Positions 8,845-15,847 of a stretch of DNA of 29,693 nucleotides are shown piece after piece; within the stretch, counting starts at the first letter, position 1; each line of letters begins with the position of its first letter. The stretch comes from a virus. A program made the position numbers and the translations under genes. The notes under the pieces were generated by a model, which saw only the letters and a list, made by a program, of their open reading frames with translations, was not told where the DNA came from and made no database searches. The DNA is taken from positions 1-29,693 of IMG/VR virus record IMGVR_UViG_3300046822_000128. One strand, written 5' to 3'.

Positions 8845-9162
8845 TCAGGCGTCCTGATTGGCCAGACACGCCGCATCCAGAGAAAACATCACCTCATCGA
8901 TCTCATCGCGCGATAGTGGCGCTGGGTGAGCATCGAGCCAGTCCGATATCTCACGGCCAGAGAGCGGCAGCGGGAACGCCCCACCCATACCGACGATGAA
9001 TCGGCGCCCTCGACAAATATCCCTGAAGGTCCTCAGCAAGTATCTGGTTATGGGATCGGTGGGCGGTTCATCTGGAACAGGCATCTTTAGGCACTGGTAG
9101 ATCGCGCGCCTCTTTTCTGCCTGCCCGCCCCAGTCGGCTTCCCACTCGAAGCGGGCGATTGC
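8845..9162 (-). CDS. T-part of the tail assembly chaperone, made by -1 frameshift
   Basis: This frame is open from the slippery site at 9162-9168 to a stop at 8845. It adds 105 residues (AIARFEWEADWGGQAEKRRA... to ...AACLANQDA) to the first 137 residues of the gene at 9087-9572, giving a 242-residue fusion. An ATG at 9084 could start a separate 79-residue protein but has no good ribosome binding site, and the frame is open and protein-like upstream of it. This matches lambda gpG-T, where the T part recruits the tail tube protein onto the tape measure. The frameshift is inferred from sequence. Confidence 0.8.
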   Translation of the reverse strand, partial: AIARFEWEADWGGQAEKRRAIYQCLKMPVPDEPPTDPITRYLLRTFRDICRGRRFIVGMGGAFPLPLSGREISDWLDAHPAPLSRDEIDEVMFSLDAACLANQDA

Positions 9163-9572
9163 TTTCCCACAGTTTCTGCGCGTTCTTCAGCGGCCTGGCT
9201 CGACGTCAGCGCAGCCTCACGCAGTACGAACAGGAAGAACTGGACGTTGGTAGAGATCAGCTCAGCTGCAACGATCGGGTCGTACTTGAGTGTGTTGCCA
9301 TCAGCGTCCAGCACACCCTCCCAGCCCTTGATGATGAACTGGCCCAGCAACATCGCGTGGCTTTCGTGCTCGGTCTTCTCGCCTTCAACAACGCCCACTT
9401 GCCCCTCAGTAAATCGAGCGTCATTGCGCTGGATTCGACGGCGCTCACGCTCCAGGGCGACCTGGTACTCGGTGTTGTCGATGCCGGCGAGCAGCACCTT
9501 GGTGTCATCGTCGAATTTGGCCCAGCGATGCTGGGTGTTGACCGGCTCTTTCTTGGTCAGCTGCAAAGCCAT
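9087..9572 (-). CDS. Tail assembly chaperone (lambda G-like)
   Basis: A 161-residue protein with ATG at 9572 and a GAGG ribosome binding site. The N-terminal two thirds is a compact helical domain (DDDTKVLLAGIDNTEYQVALERERRRI near the start, ELISTNVQFFLFVLREAAL near residue 110). The last 24 residues are low-complexity and basic (SSGKPTGAGRQKRGARSTSA), which fits a terminal extension read when no frameshift occurs. It sits between the tail tube and tape measure genes, as lambda G does. Such proteins coat the tape measure during tail assembly and are absent from the virion. Confidence 0.85.
   Translation of the reverse strand: MALQLTKKEPVNTQHRWAKFDDDTKVLLAGIDNTEYQVALERERRRIQRNDARFTEGQVGVVEGEKTEHESHAMLLGQFIIKGWEGVLDADGNTLKYDPIVAAELISTNVQFFLFVLREAALTSSQAAEERAETVGKQSPASSGKPTGAGRQKRGARSTSA
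9162..9168 (-). other. Programmed -1 frameshift site GGGAAAG
   Basis: On the minus strand the heptamer GGGAAAG lies in the codon phase G-GGA-AAG after codons for AETV. It is the same heptamer and phase as in lambda G/T. Slipping one base back joins the frame to the open reading frame that ends at 8845. Without slipping, translation ends at the TAA at 9089-9087. Confidence 0.85.
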
Positions 9573-9595
9573 GATTGATCCTCAACGCCACGCCA

Positions 9596-9635
9596 ATAAA
9601 AGGGCCTCCCCGGCCGGCGTTTCACCGGAGAGGCC
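9596..9635 (-). terminator. Intrinsic terminator after the tail tube gene
   Basis: GGCCTCCCCGG (9603-9613) pairs with CCGGAGAGGCC (9625-9635) with one mismatch, followed on the minus strand by CTTTTATT. It lies between the tail tube gene and the chaperone gene, so it could lower expression of everything downstream relative to the tube protein. Confidence 0.82.
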
Positions 9636-9643
9636 GAAGGTGT

Positions 9644-10564
9644 TTACGGGATGACAGGGGCCGGAGTGCGGGTGATGGTCGGGGCCAGCTTCGCGACGGT
9701 GTAGTTCAGCGTTACCTCGATCAGGTCGCGCTTCCCGCCACTTGGCAGTTCGCCGTCAACTTCTACCGCAGGGAAGTCGAACTCGTACTTGTTGCCCAGG
9801 CTGTCAGTGATTGGGAACTCGATCGCCACCGGCAAGCGGGTGAAGGTGTTTTTCCAGATCTCCCAAGCTCGCTTCGACCAGGCCAGCGTGATGGTGCCGG
9901 TGATGGCCGCCTCGGTGGCGATCTGGGCTCCCGGCCCCAGCTTGGTGGTGCCAATGCACCGCTGGGCCTGCAGGCTGTTGTCCAGGTTGATGGTCATGGC
10001 TGAGACGCAGGCCACGCCTTCCAGCGACTCGCCGTCGACGAGGATGGTGCCCACGTTACTGTTCGACAGGAATGGCGTGGTGGTCGGCGCGCCAGGCGAT
10101 ACCGCGATCGGTGCCTCGCTGTCGGCATAGTCCAGGCACGCCATGTTGAAGGTGGCGGTGATCTTGCCGTCAGACGGGATGTCCAGCGCGAAGGTCGACA
10201 CATGGGCGCCCTTGAACACGCTGTAGACGCCAACGTCCATGAATCCCTTGGCGATGCTGAAGGTGTGACGTACATCGCCCACGGTCAGCACGTTGCCGGT
10301 CCAGTTTCCGTAGAAAGCGGCTTCGAGCAGCTTGTCGAACGATCCGTAGGACAGTTCCGCCGTCAGATCGCCGCCGATATCGGTGCTGGTGGCCACCGAG
10401 CCCTGGCTGATGCGTGAGTCGGTGATTTCATCGCTGACCGCAGTGTTTACCGTCGGCGTCAGTGCGTTACCGGTCAGTCGCAGGGTGTCCCACGCGCCGG
10501 CCGGGGTAACGCCGGGCGTCACCTCCGCGATGATGTGGCTTACAACCTTGGCTCCGCTCGACAT
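9644..10564 (-). CDS. Major tail tube protein
   Basis: A 306-residue, beta-rich protein (MSSGAKVVSHIIAEVTPGVTP...) whose N-terminal AEVTPGVTPA...LRLTGN pattern is typical of siphophage tail tube proteins. It builds the tube around the tape measure. ATG at 10564 has an AGGAGA ribosome binding site. Two Gly/Ser-rich turns and a C-terminal VEVTLNYTVAKLAPT strand region are visible. It is bracketed by intrinsic terminators on both sides (10590-10611 and 9596-9635), fitting a product needed in high amount. Placement between the tail terminator and chaperone genes supports the call. Confidence 0.88.
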   Translation of the reverse strand: MSSGAKVVSHIIAEVTPGVTPAGAWDTLRLTGNALTPTVNTAVSDEITDSRISQGSVATSTDIGGDLTAELSYGSFDKLLEAAFYGNWTGNVLTVGDVRHTFSIAKGFMDVGVYSVFKGAHVSTFALDIPSDGKITATFNMACLDYADSEAPIAVSPGAPTTTPFLSNSNVGTILVDGESLEGVACVSAMTINLDNSLQAQRCIGTTKLGPGAQIATEAAITGTITLAWSKRAWEIWKNTFTRLPVAIEFPITDSLGNKYEFDFPAVEVDGELPSGGKRDLIEVTLNYTVAKLAPTITRTPAPVIP

Positions 10565-10589
10565 AGTGGTGTCTCCTGATTGCGGGCAT

Positions 10590-10611
10590 AAAAAAACCCG
10601 CAGAGCGCGGG
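10590..10611 (-). terminator. Intrinsic terminator before the tail tube gene
   Basis: CCCGC (10597-10601) and GCGGG (10607-10611) form a short stem with a five-base loop, followed on the minus strand by seven T. It lies between the tail terminator protein gene and the tail tube gene. Confidence 0.8.
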
Positions 10612-10630
10612 CGGGGCTTTGTTCTTGGAA

Positions 10631-11026
10631 TCAGCCGGCGCGGAACCGGATGTTGACGTTAATTTGGTAGAAGCCTTCGAACTCGCCGGCGACCACTTGG
10701 CTGGCTTCCATGCACTCAAGGTCACCGGACATCCAGTAGGCGAAGTGCGCCTCAAGCGCGTCGGCCAGTTCGTTCAGGGCCTTGGTACCGGCTCGCTCTC
10801 TGGCGAAGCACTGGACGCTGATCTGCCCGGGCTTGCGGGTGTGTGGTCGGTCGGCAATGCCGGCCATGAAGGCCGAGGCGTACTGAATATTCAGCCGGCA
10901 CCAAAGGCCGGTCGCCGGTGGAGTGAACACTTCCGGCTGGTTCGGGTAATCGATCCGCGCTTGTTCGATGCCGGTGAAGGCAACCATGCGGCCGGTGATG
11001 AGCGCCCTGATCTGCTCAAAGGTCAT
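10631..11026 (-). CDS. Tail terminator protein (DUF4128-like)
   Basis: A 131-residue protein starting MTFEQIRALITGRM, the usual beginning of DUF4128-like proteins related to lambda gpU. These cap the finished tail tube and join it to the head. The C-terminal FYQINVNIRFRAG strand is also typical. ATG at 11026 overlaps the stop of the preceding gene as ATGA. It lies directly before the tail tube gene as expected for siphophages. Confidence 0.82.
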   Translation of the reverse strand: MTFEQIRALITGRMVAFTGIEQARIDYPNQPEVFTPPATGLWCRLNIQYASAFMAGIADRPHTRKPGQISVQCFARERAGTKALNELADALEAHFAYWMSGDLECMEASQVVAGEFEGFYQINVNIRFRAG

Positions 11027-11598
11027 TTGTAGGCCTCGGATACGCCGATGAACGCGAGGTCATAAACCCCTCCAGGTGCCTGAGTGGAATGCCCAAGCTC
11101 AAGCATCTCGCCGTAAGGGCTGTTGGTTTGGATGTAGATCACAGGGAACTGGCCGGACGCCTTGATCAACATTGAGCCCTTCTGGATCGTCTCAGCGCCA
11201 GAGGGGTCAACTCTATCGGTAACCGTCATGTCCGGGGCGCCGATTGAGACAAGGTGACTACCGCGGAACGTGCCGCCTATGTAGCCCTTTCCCGCCGCCT
11301 TGGCATCCACGAAGAAGTTCTCTTTCCGCTCACGCTGAGTCAGCTTCTTGAACTTCTTTCGACTGGTGTTACTGGCATTGCGCACATCGACGTTCGCGTC
11401 ATAGGCATCAGCCAGCGCCACGTTGCGCGACTTGAGCGCAATGTTGGCCTTCCACAGATCAGGATTGCCCACCGGTGACCGGTTGACGACCTCCGTAAGC
11501 ATCGATAGCGCGATAGCGCGGGCCATTTGGGTGATGTCCTCGCCGGCCTGGTCAGCAAACTCAGTGAGGCTGTGGCTCCATCCCGGCTTGGTGGTCAT
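11023..11598 (-). CDS. HK97 gp10-like neck / tail completion protein
   Basis: A 191-residue protein with the gp10-like features EVVNRSPVGNPDLWKANI (near residue 37) and NSPYGEMLELGHSTQAPGGVYDLAF (near the C-terminus). Proteins of this group, functionally like lambda Z, finish the neck so that tails attach to heads. ATG at 11598 overlaps the previous stop as TGATG, and a GAGGAAAG ribosome binding site precedes it. A basic stretch SRKKFKKLTQRERK lies in the middle. Confidence 0.83.
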   Translation of the reverse strand: MTTKPGWSHSLTEFADQAGEDITQMARAIALSMLTEVVNRSPVGNPDLWKANIALKSRNVALADAYDANVDVRNASNTSRKKFKKLTQRERKENFFVDAKAAGKGYIGGTFRGSHLVSIGAPDMTVTDRVDPSGAETIQKGSMLIKASGQFPVIYIQTNSPYGEMLELGHSTQAPGGVYDLAFIGVSEAYK

Positions 11599-11957
11599 CA
11601 GACTTTCCTCAACTGGATCTCGTAATGGGCGCCTGCCGGGTCCTTCTGGACGTTGACCACGTCGAAATCGTTGATCTTGTGGCCGATGTCCGGAACTCCG
11701 CCGATCGTTTCGTTGGTCAGCGCGATCAGCAACTGGTCGGTGGAGCGGATGTTCACGCCATCCACCCGATCCAGCTTGAACTCATCGAATACGCCGCGCC
11801 CGCTGTAGGCGATCACGACCGGGTCGGCACCGGTTTCACTGACCGGATCCCAGGTGCCTGGGAGAGTCGCGCCGCCGGTGAACGACTGCACCGCATCGGC
11901 CAGATCAGTGTCGAAGGCCTCGGCCAGATCAGCCTGTATCTCTTCGCGAATGCCCAT
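11598..11957 (-). CDS. Head-tail joining protein candidate
   Basis: A 119-residue protein with an acidic helical N-terminus (MGIREEIQADLAEAFDTDLADAV) and a beta-rich remainder ending YEIQLRKV. The layout fits small adaptor or stopper proteins of the head-tail connector (lambda FII or HK97 gp7 functional class). This assignment rests on position between the connector-like gene at 11961 and the gp10-like gene. ATG at 11957 has an AGGTGA ribosome binding site. No enzyme motif is visible. Confidence 0.72.
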   Translation of the reverse strand: MGIREEIQADLAEAFDTDLADAVQSFTGGATLPGTWDPVSETGADPVVIAYSGRGVFDEFKLDRVDGVNIRSTDQLLIALTNETIGGVPDIGHKINDFDVVNVQKDPAGAHYEIQLRKV

Positions 11958-11960
11958 GGG

Positions 11961-12350
11961 TCACCTGTACACGCTGAAAGCGAATGGGTTGCTGCGCCAT
12001 GGGGCCAGCAGGGCCAGCGCAAACTGCACGTCGCCGGGCTGGGCGATGAGCTTGCTGGTATCGAACGAGGCGAACGTCTTGCTGGTGGTGACCGAGCCGG
12101 CTTTTACCGTCTTGGCTTCGAGCGATCCCTCGGTCTGCTGCTGGTACAGCTTGCCCTCAGAGGCGACCTTAGCCAACTCGGCGCCGGCCTGCCTCACCTC
12201 ATCCGGGATGGAGTCCATATCGACGCCGACGAGGTTGAGCGAGTTCAGATAGGCATTCGCCTGCAACACGGCGCGGGCTTTCTTGTCATCTGGCGCCCAT
12301 GCTGAGCCCAGGATGGCGTCAACGTCCGCCACGGTGATGTAGGTAGCCAT
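11961..12350 (-). CDS. Head-tail connector, DnaT-like phage protein family
   Basis: A 129-residue protein beginning MATYITVADVDAILGSAWAP and rich in alanine helices (KKARAVLQANAYLNSLNLVG). This is the pattern of a phage family often labelled putative DnaT-like ssDNA-binding protein. Its constant place after the capsid gene and before neck genes makes a connector role more likely than DNA replication (inference). ATG at 12350 has a CGGAGG ribosome binding site, and its stop lies three bases before the next start. Confidence 0.75.
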   Translation of the reverse strand: MATYITVADVDAILGSAWAPDDKKARAVLQANAYLNSLNLVGVDMDSIPDEVRQAGAELAKVASEGKLYQQQTEGSLEAKTVKAGSVTTSKTFASFDTSKLIAQPGDVQFALALLAPWRSNPFAFSVYR

Positions 12351-12371
12351 CTGGCCTCCGCTTGAATGAGT

Positions 12372-12385
12372 GGGGCCGAAGCCCC
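12372..12385 (-). other. Stable intercistronic hairpin with a TTCG tetraloop
   Basis: On the minus strand GGGGC-TTCG-GCCCC forms a five-base GC stem closed by the very stable C(UUCG)G loop. No T-run follows. It sits between two head genes and may protect or process the mRNA. Confidence 0.5.
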
Positions 12386-12390
12386 GGGTG

Positions 12391-12975
12391 TTACGACTTA
12401 GGCAGCTCGTCTACCTGCTTTTGCAGCGACTCTTTCGAGGCGTTGGCGCGGTAGGTGACTTTGGCTGCGTCCAGCTTGGCTTTCAGTTCGGCCACATCCT
12501 TCGCTTCCTTGGATTCTTCCGTTTCCAGTCGGGCCTTGGCTGCTTGAGCGAGAAGATCGTCGACCTGCTTTTGCAGGGCCTTCACCTTCTCGGCCTCGCC
12601 GTCACGCTCGCTGCGCAAACTCTGCACGCCAGCATTGACCGCTTCGAACACCTGGAACAGGCGCCCGGCCACAGGGCCAAGCTCGCCTTCGGGGCGCACC
12701 AGCGCTTGATCAGCGAATGACTCGACGATCAGGCCGACGGTTTCAAGCTCGGCGCGGAAGGCGTCGATGTTGATGCTGGGGTTTCCGCCATCGATCATCA
12801 GCACCCGAGGCAGCTCCTTGATCGTTACTTCGGGCACATCATCTGCCGCACCGTCACGGCTTTCGGTAACGCTTGCGTCGACGATGCGCAGGCCGCTTGC
12901 TTTGGCGAGTGCCTTGACGTCTTCCTGGTACTGGTGGAATGGACCAGGCAGATACCAGATGTTCTTGTTACTCAT
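12391..12975 (-). CDS. Coiled-coil head protein with a HeH/LEM-like C-terminus
   Basis: A 194-residue protein with ATG at 12975 and a GAGGAC ribosome binding site. Residues 1-90 form a mixed domain (NIWYLPGPFHQYQEDVKALAK), residues about 110-165 are a charged coiled coil, and the last 30 (LKAKLDAAKVTYRANASKESLQ) resemble a HeH/LEM-type helix-extended-helix motif seen in phage structural proteins. It follows the major capsid gene. The family function is unknown to me; a capsid-associated or decoration role is inference. Confidence 0.7.
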   Translation of the reverse strand: MSNKNIWYLPGPFHQYQEDVKALAKASGLRIVDASVTESRDGAADDVPEVTIKELPRVLMIDGGNPSINIDAFRAELETVGLIVESFADQALVRPEGELGPVAGRLFQVFEAVNAGVQSLRSERDGEAEKVKALQKQVDDLLAQAAKARLETEESKEAKDVAELKAKLDAAKVTYRANASKESLQKQVDELPKS

Positions 12976-12994
12976 GATCGTGTCCTCGCCAAGC

Positions 12995-13009
12995 CGGGCT
13001 CAGGGCCCG
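12995..13009 (-). other. Hairpin after the major capsid gene
   Basis: CGGGC (12995-12999) and GCCCG (13005-13009) pair over a five-base loop, just downstream of the capsid gene stop. There is no T-run, so this is more likely an mRNA-stabilising stem than a terminator. Confidence 0.4.
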
Positions 13010-13024
13010 ACTCAGCTGTCAGGG

Positions 13025-13993
13025 TTACTTGGAGGCATCACCGATCAGAGCCACACCAGCGGTGTGCTTGATGCTGGTGGCGGTCTTGTCCCAGTTGGTA
13101 CCGGTCGCAAGTTCGGCGTCGGTTGGCGACTTGCCGCCGGTGGTGGTGTCCCAGGTGTAGCCCTTCAGGCCCAGGCCGAAGGTGTAGTCGGTTTGGAGCG
13201 TGGTTTCGATACGCTCCTTGCCGTTGGTGGTCTGGACGTTGCTGATGATGTCGCGGCCGTCGTGGACCAGCGCAGCGCCTTGCACCAGGGACAGGATAAT
13301 TTCCTTGTTCGGGGTGCCGGCCTGCATCAGCGCCGGTGCATCCGTCACAACGGAGATCTTGCCGAGGATGTCCACAACGCGGACGTTGCCCGCCTGGAAC
13401 AGCTGCTGCTGGTTCGCCAAGTTCTGGCCGACCAGCTTGTGGTAGCTGGTGCCCTGCATCACCTGGGTTACCAGGTTCTGGCTTGCGTCACCGAACTTCG
13501 CGTGAGCGTTGTTCAGCCCTGCGTAGGTGATGCCAGCGGTAGCCGACACATCGTTGACCGCAGCGGACTGGGCAGTGATCGCAGCAACCAGGGCAGCGAT
13601 CGCGGTGTTCAGCTGGTCCTTCAGCAGGATTTCAGCGAACGCACGGCTGGCGACTTCGATGCCTTGGGCGGTTGGTCGCTCCAGCCAGGTCATCTGCGAC
13701 GGCTCGTAGCGGATCGGACCGAAGCCACCGGCTACTTTCACCGAAGTGTTCTTCAGCTCGGTCAGGTCGGTAGCAGCGACAGTAGCGTTTGCGCTATAGC
13801 GGTCCACGCGGCGCTGAGCTGCCGCCAGAGTTTGGAAGAACGACTCTTGAAGAAAGTCGCCAGTGAAGCCGTCCGGGGACAGCACGATTGCACCACGGCT
13901 GGCAGCATTGAAAGCGGCCAGATACTGATCCAGCGTCTCGAGAGTTGCCGGCATGATGTATTCGTTGAAAACCTGCATTTGCGACAGGGACAT
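13025..13993 (-). CDS. Major capsid protein
   Basis: A 322-residue protein with ATG at 13993 and an AAGGAA ribosome binding site, lying directly after the scaffold-like gene. Features typical of a phage coat protein of the HK97 fold are the helical N-terminal arm (MQVFNEYIMPATLETLDQYLAAFNAAS), the long alanine-rich spine-like helix (AEILLKDQLNTAIAALVAAITAQ) and the C-terminal beta region (LQTDYTFGLGLKGYTWDTT). No protease cleavage site or separate protease gene is obvious. It assembles the procapsid with the scaffold and portal. Confidence 0.88.
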   Translation of the reverse strand: MSLSQMQVFNEYIMPATLETLDQYLAAFNAASRGAIVLSPDGFTGDFLQESFFQTLAAAQRRVDRYSANATVAATDLTELKNTSVKVAGGFGPIRYEPSQMTWLERPTAQGIEVASRAFAEILLKDQLNTAIAALVAAITAQSAAVNDVSATAGITYAGLNNAHAKFGDASQNLVTQVMQGTSYHKLVGQNLANQQQLFQAGNVRVVDILGKISVVTDAPALMQAGTPNKEIILSLVQGAALVHDGRDIISNVQTTNGKERIETTLQTDYTFGLGLKGYTWDTTTGGKSPTDAELATGTNWDKTATSIKHTAGVALIGDASK

Positions 13994-14004
13994 GAGTTAT
14001 TTCC

Positions 14005-14715
14005 TTACGATTGAGGGAGATCTGGGAACCGGCTTGCGATTGCAGCCGTCCGTTCCTCTTTGGTGCCGCCGATTTTTCCTTTTGCGGCCCCGCCGCCCTT
14101 ACCAGCACCGCCGGCCCCGCCGCCCGATGCCTTACTGCCAGCGATCAGCGGGCCGAAGGCCGGATCGTTGGTGAATTCTGCTTTCAACTCGTCCAGAGTT
14201 GCTGCCGAGAGCTTGCCGGAGGCATCCAGCACGACGACAGTTGGCTTGCCGTCTCGCTGCTCAACGCTCAGCCGGCGCTCGATATGAGGGAGCAATGCCT
14301 TGGCGCTGCCAGGGATAGCCAGAGTAGTGGCGATATCGGTAGCAGTACGGCCTACGGTCAGATCCCGGATCTGGCCCTGCAGGGCGCTATTCGTGCTTTC
14401 CAACTGACCCGACAGCTCAGCCTCACGGCGGGCGTACTTCTCGGACCAGGACTTCTCCAGTTCCTCGACGTTGCCGGATTTTCGGGCCAGTTCTTCGCGC
14501 TCCAGGCGCGCGGCCTCTTCAGCCTCGCGCGCCTTCTTCTCGGCCGCCTTCTTCTCGCCCAGAAGCTCGTCAACCTTGGCCTTAAGGCCGGTAACGTCTT
14601 CTTGTGCTGGCAAACCCTCGATGTTCAGGACGTACTTACCGCCCTTCTCGACGTACATGGATTGAACGGATTCGTCGACGCCTTCGAGGCTGTCCAGTTG
14701 GAATTTCAAGGTCAT
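14005..14715 (-). CDS. Capsid scaffolding protein candidate
   Basis: A 236-residue protein with ATG at 14715 and GGGAGA upstream. Residues about 40-120 are a strongly charged Lys/Glu/Ala coiled coil, the hallmark of scaffolds. Residues 120-190 are mixed. Residues about 193-215 are a Gly/Ala/Lys linker (GGGAGGAGKGGGAAKGKIGG), followed by a short conserved-looking tail with TAAIASRFPDLP. It lies immediately before the major capsid gene. Scaffolds guide procapsid assembly and leave before packaging. Confidence 0.8.
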   Translation of the reverse strand: MTLKFQLDSLEGVDESVQSMYVEKGGKYVLNIEGLPAQEDVTGLKAKVDELLGEKKAAEKKAREAEEAARLEREELARKSGNVEELEKSWSEKYARREAELSGQLESTNSALQGQIRDLTVGRTATDIATTLAIPGSAKALLPHIERRLSVEQRDGKPTVVVLDASGKLSAATLDELKAEFTNDPAFGPLIAGSKASGGGAGGAGKGGGAAKGKIGGTKEERTAAIASRFPDLPQS

Positions 14716-14758
14716 TGCTGTCTCCCAGAGACTTGGTGCAGGCCCTGCCTGCGGACAT

Positions 14759-14785
14759 AAAAAAGCCCCGCCGGATGGCAGGGCT
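14759..14785 (-). terminator. Intrinsic terminator before the scaffold gene
   Basis: AGCCCCGCC (14764-14772) pairs with GGCAGGGCT (14777-14785) with one mismatch over a four-base loop, followed on the minus strand by six T. It separates the head morphogenesis gene from scaffold and capsid genes. Confidence 0.82.
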
Positions 14786-14803
14786 GTTCAATCTTTCTGG
14801 TTG

Positions 14804-15847
14804 TTACATGCCTGCACGCTCAAAGGCCTGCGGCTCAAGGTCTTTCAACTGCTGCAGCGTGAGGGTCTTGCCGTTGTCGTCGATGAACTTGTCCAGGGTC
14901 AGCTCGCCCTTGCTGAACAGAGCATAGCGATTAGGCCCGAGCACCTCACGCTGGAAGGCGGCAGGCTGGCGAGCAAGCCAATCCTGATAGCTGGTCTTGC
15001 TCGACACAAGTTCAACGCCATCTGGGCCGATTGAGGGCCTGGTAGAGCCTGGAATCTCTCGCGCAAACTCATCCTTCAGCACCGGCACCAGCGTTGTTCG
15101 GCAACCCCAGTGGTACGGAGGCTTCGGACCGTCCAGCGGGATAATTGTCTGGTCGATGCTCATGCAGAACAGTGTTGTTTTCGAATCCAGCGTGGCGACC
15201 CTGCGCATCCCTTTGAGGATGTCGTCGTTCGCCTTCAGCGTCTCCACCCTGGCCGTGCTGGCGATATGGTTGGTCATAGTGCGAACCAGGGCTCCCGCCT
15301 GATCCTGCTGCAACTGGTGGATGCTGGTCAGGCGTCGGCTGATCTGTTGGCTGGTTTCGCCAAGCGATGATCCGATCTGAATCTCGCCGATGATCTCCGC
15401 GGCCTTCTTGGTTCCGAACTGGTCGAGCGCACCGCTGATGCTTATGCGCTGAATGCCCTTGCGAGCCTCCAACTCTAGCGGATCGACCAGCGCCGCAGCC
15501 GAAACCATTTCAGCCGACGGAACATTGAGCTGAACGACGGCGCGCACCACCTTTCCAAGCATGGTTGCGTTGAACCTGGCCTCGTATGTAGCGAAATCAC
15601 CAAGATCGAGCTGCGCCTGGCCCTTTAGGTCGTCGTAGATGCCGCGCAGATCGCCCTGGAGCGTTTCTATCTGTGAGGTGTAGCGCTTGGTCCCGTAAGC
15701 ACTCAGCCCATCCGAAACACGCTGCTTGGCCGTTTTTATTGCCCTGCTGAGGAATACAGCTACTCGCTTTAGGTTTCCGCCGGCGTAACGCTGGACGTAA
15801 ATCTGGTGTCGGGTAGCCGCGTCTTCGAGGAAGCCTTCATTGCTCAT
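14804..15847 (-). CDS. Phage minor head / head morphogenesis protein (SPP1 gp7, Mu F type)
   Basis: A 347-residue protein with a helical N-terminal region and the characteristic C-terminal motif: CMSIDQTIIPLDGPKPPYHWGCR at about residues 230-255, where Cys, His and Cys are conserved in the Mu F family. These proteins bind the portal and are carried in small numbers in the head. ATG at 15847 overlaps the portal gene by 11 bases. The C-terminal 80 residues (SYQDWLARQPAAFQREVLGPNRYALFSKGEL) match the pattern often found in these proteins. Confidence 0.87.
   Translation of the reverse strand: MSNEGFLEDAATRHQIYVQRYAGGNLKRVAVFLSRAIKTAKQRVSDGLSAYGTKRYTSQIETLQGDLRGIYDDLKGQAQLDLGDFATYEARFNATMLGKVVRAVVQLNVPSAEMVSAAALVDPLELEARKGIQRISISGALDQFGTKKAAEIIGEIQIGSSLGETSQQISRRLTSIHQLQQDQAGALVRTMTNHIASTARVETLKANDDILKGMRRVATLDSKTTLFCMSIDQTIIPLDGPKPPYHWGCRTTLVPVLKDEFAREIPGSTRPSIGPDGVELVSSKTSYQDWLARQPAAFQREVLGPNRYALFSKGELTLDKFIDDNGKTLTLQQLKDLEPQAFERAGM

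Noticed and set aside
12767-14014. 415-residue plus-strand frame
   Set aside because: It is the shadow of the capsid and HeH-like genes in GC-rich DNA; it has no recognisable domain and no ribosome binding site.
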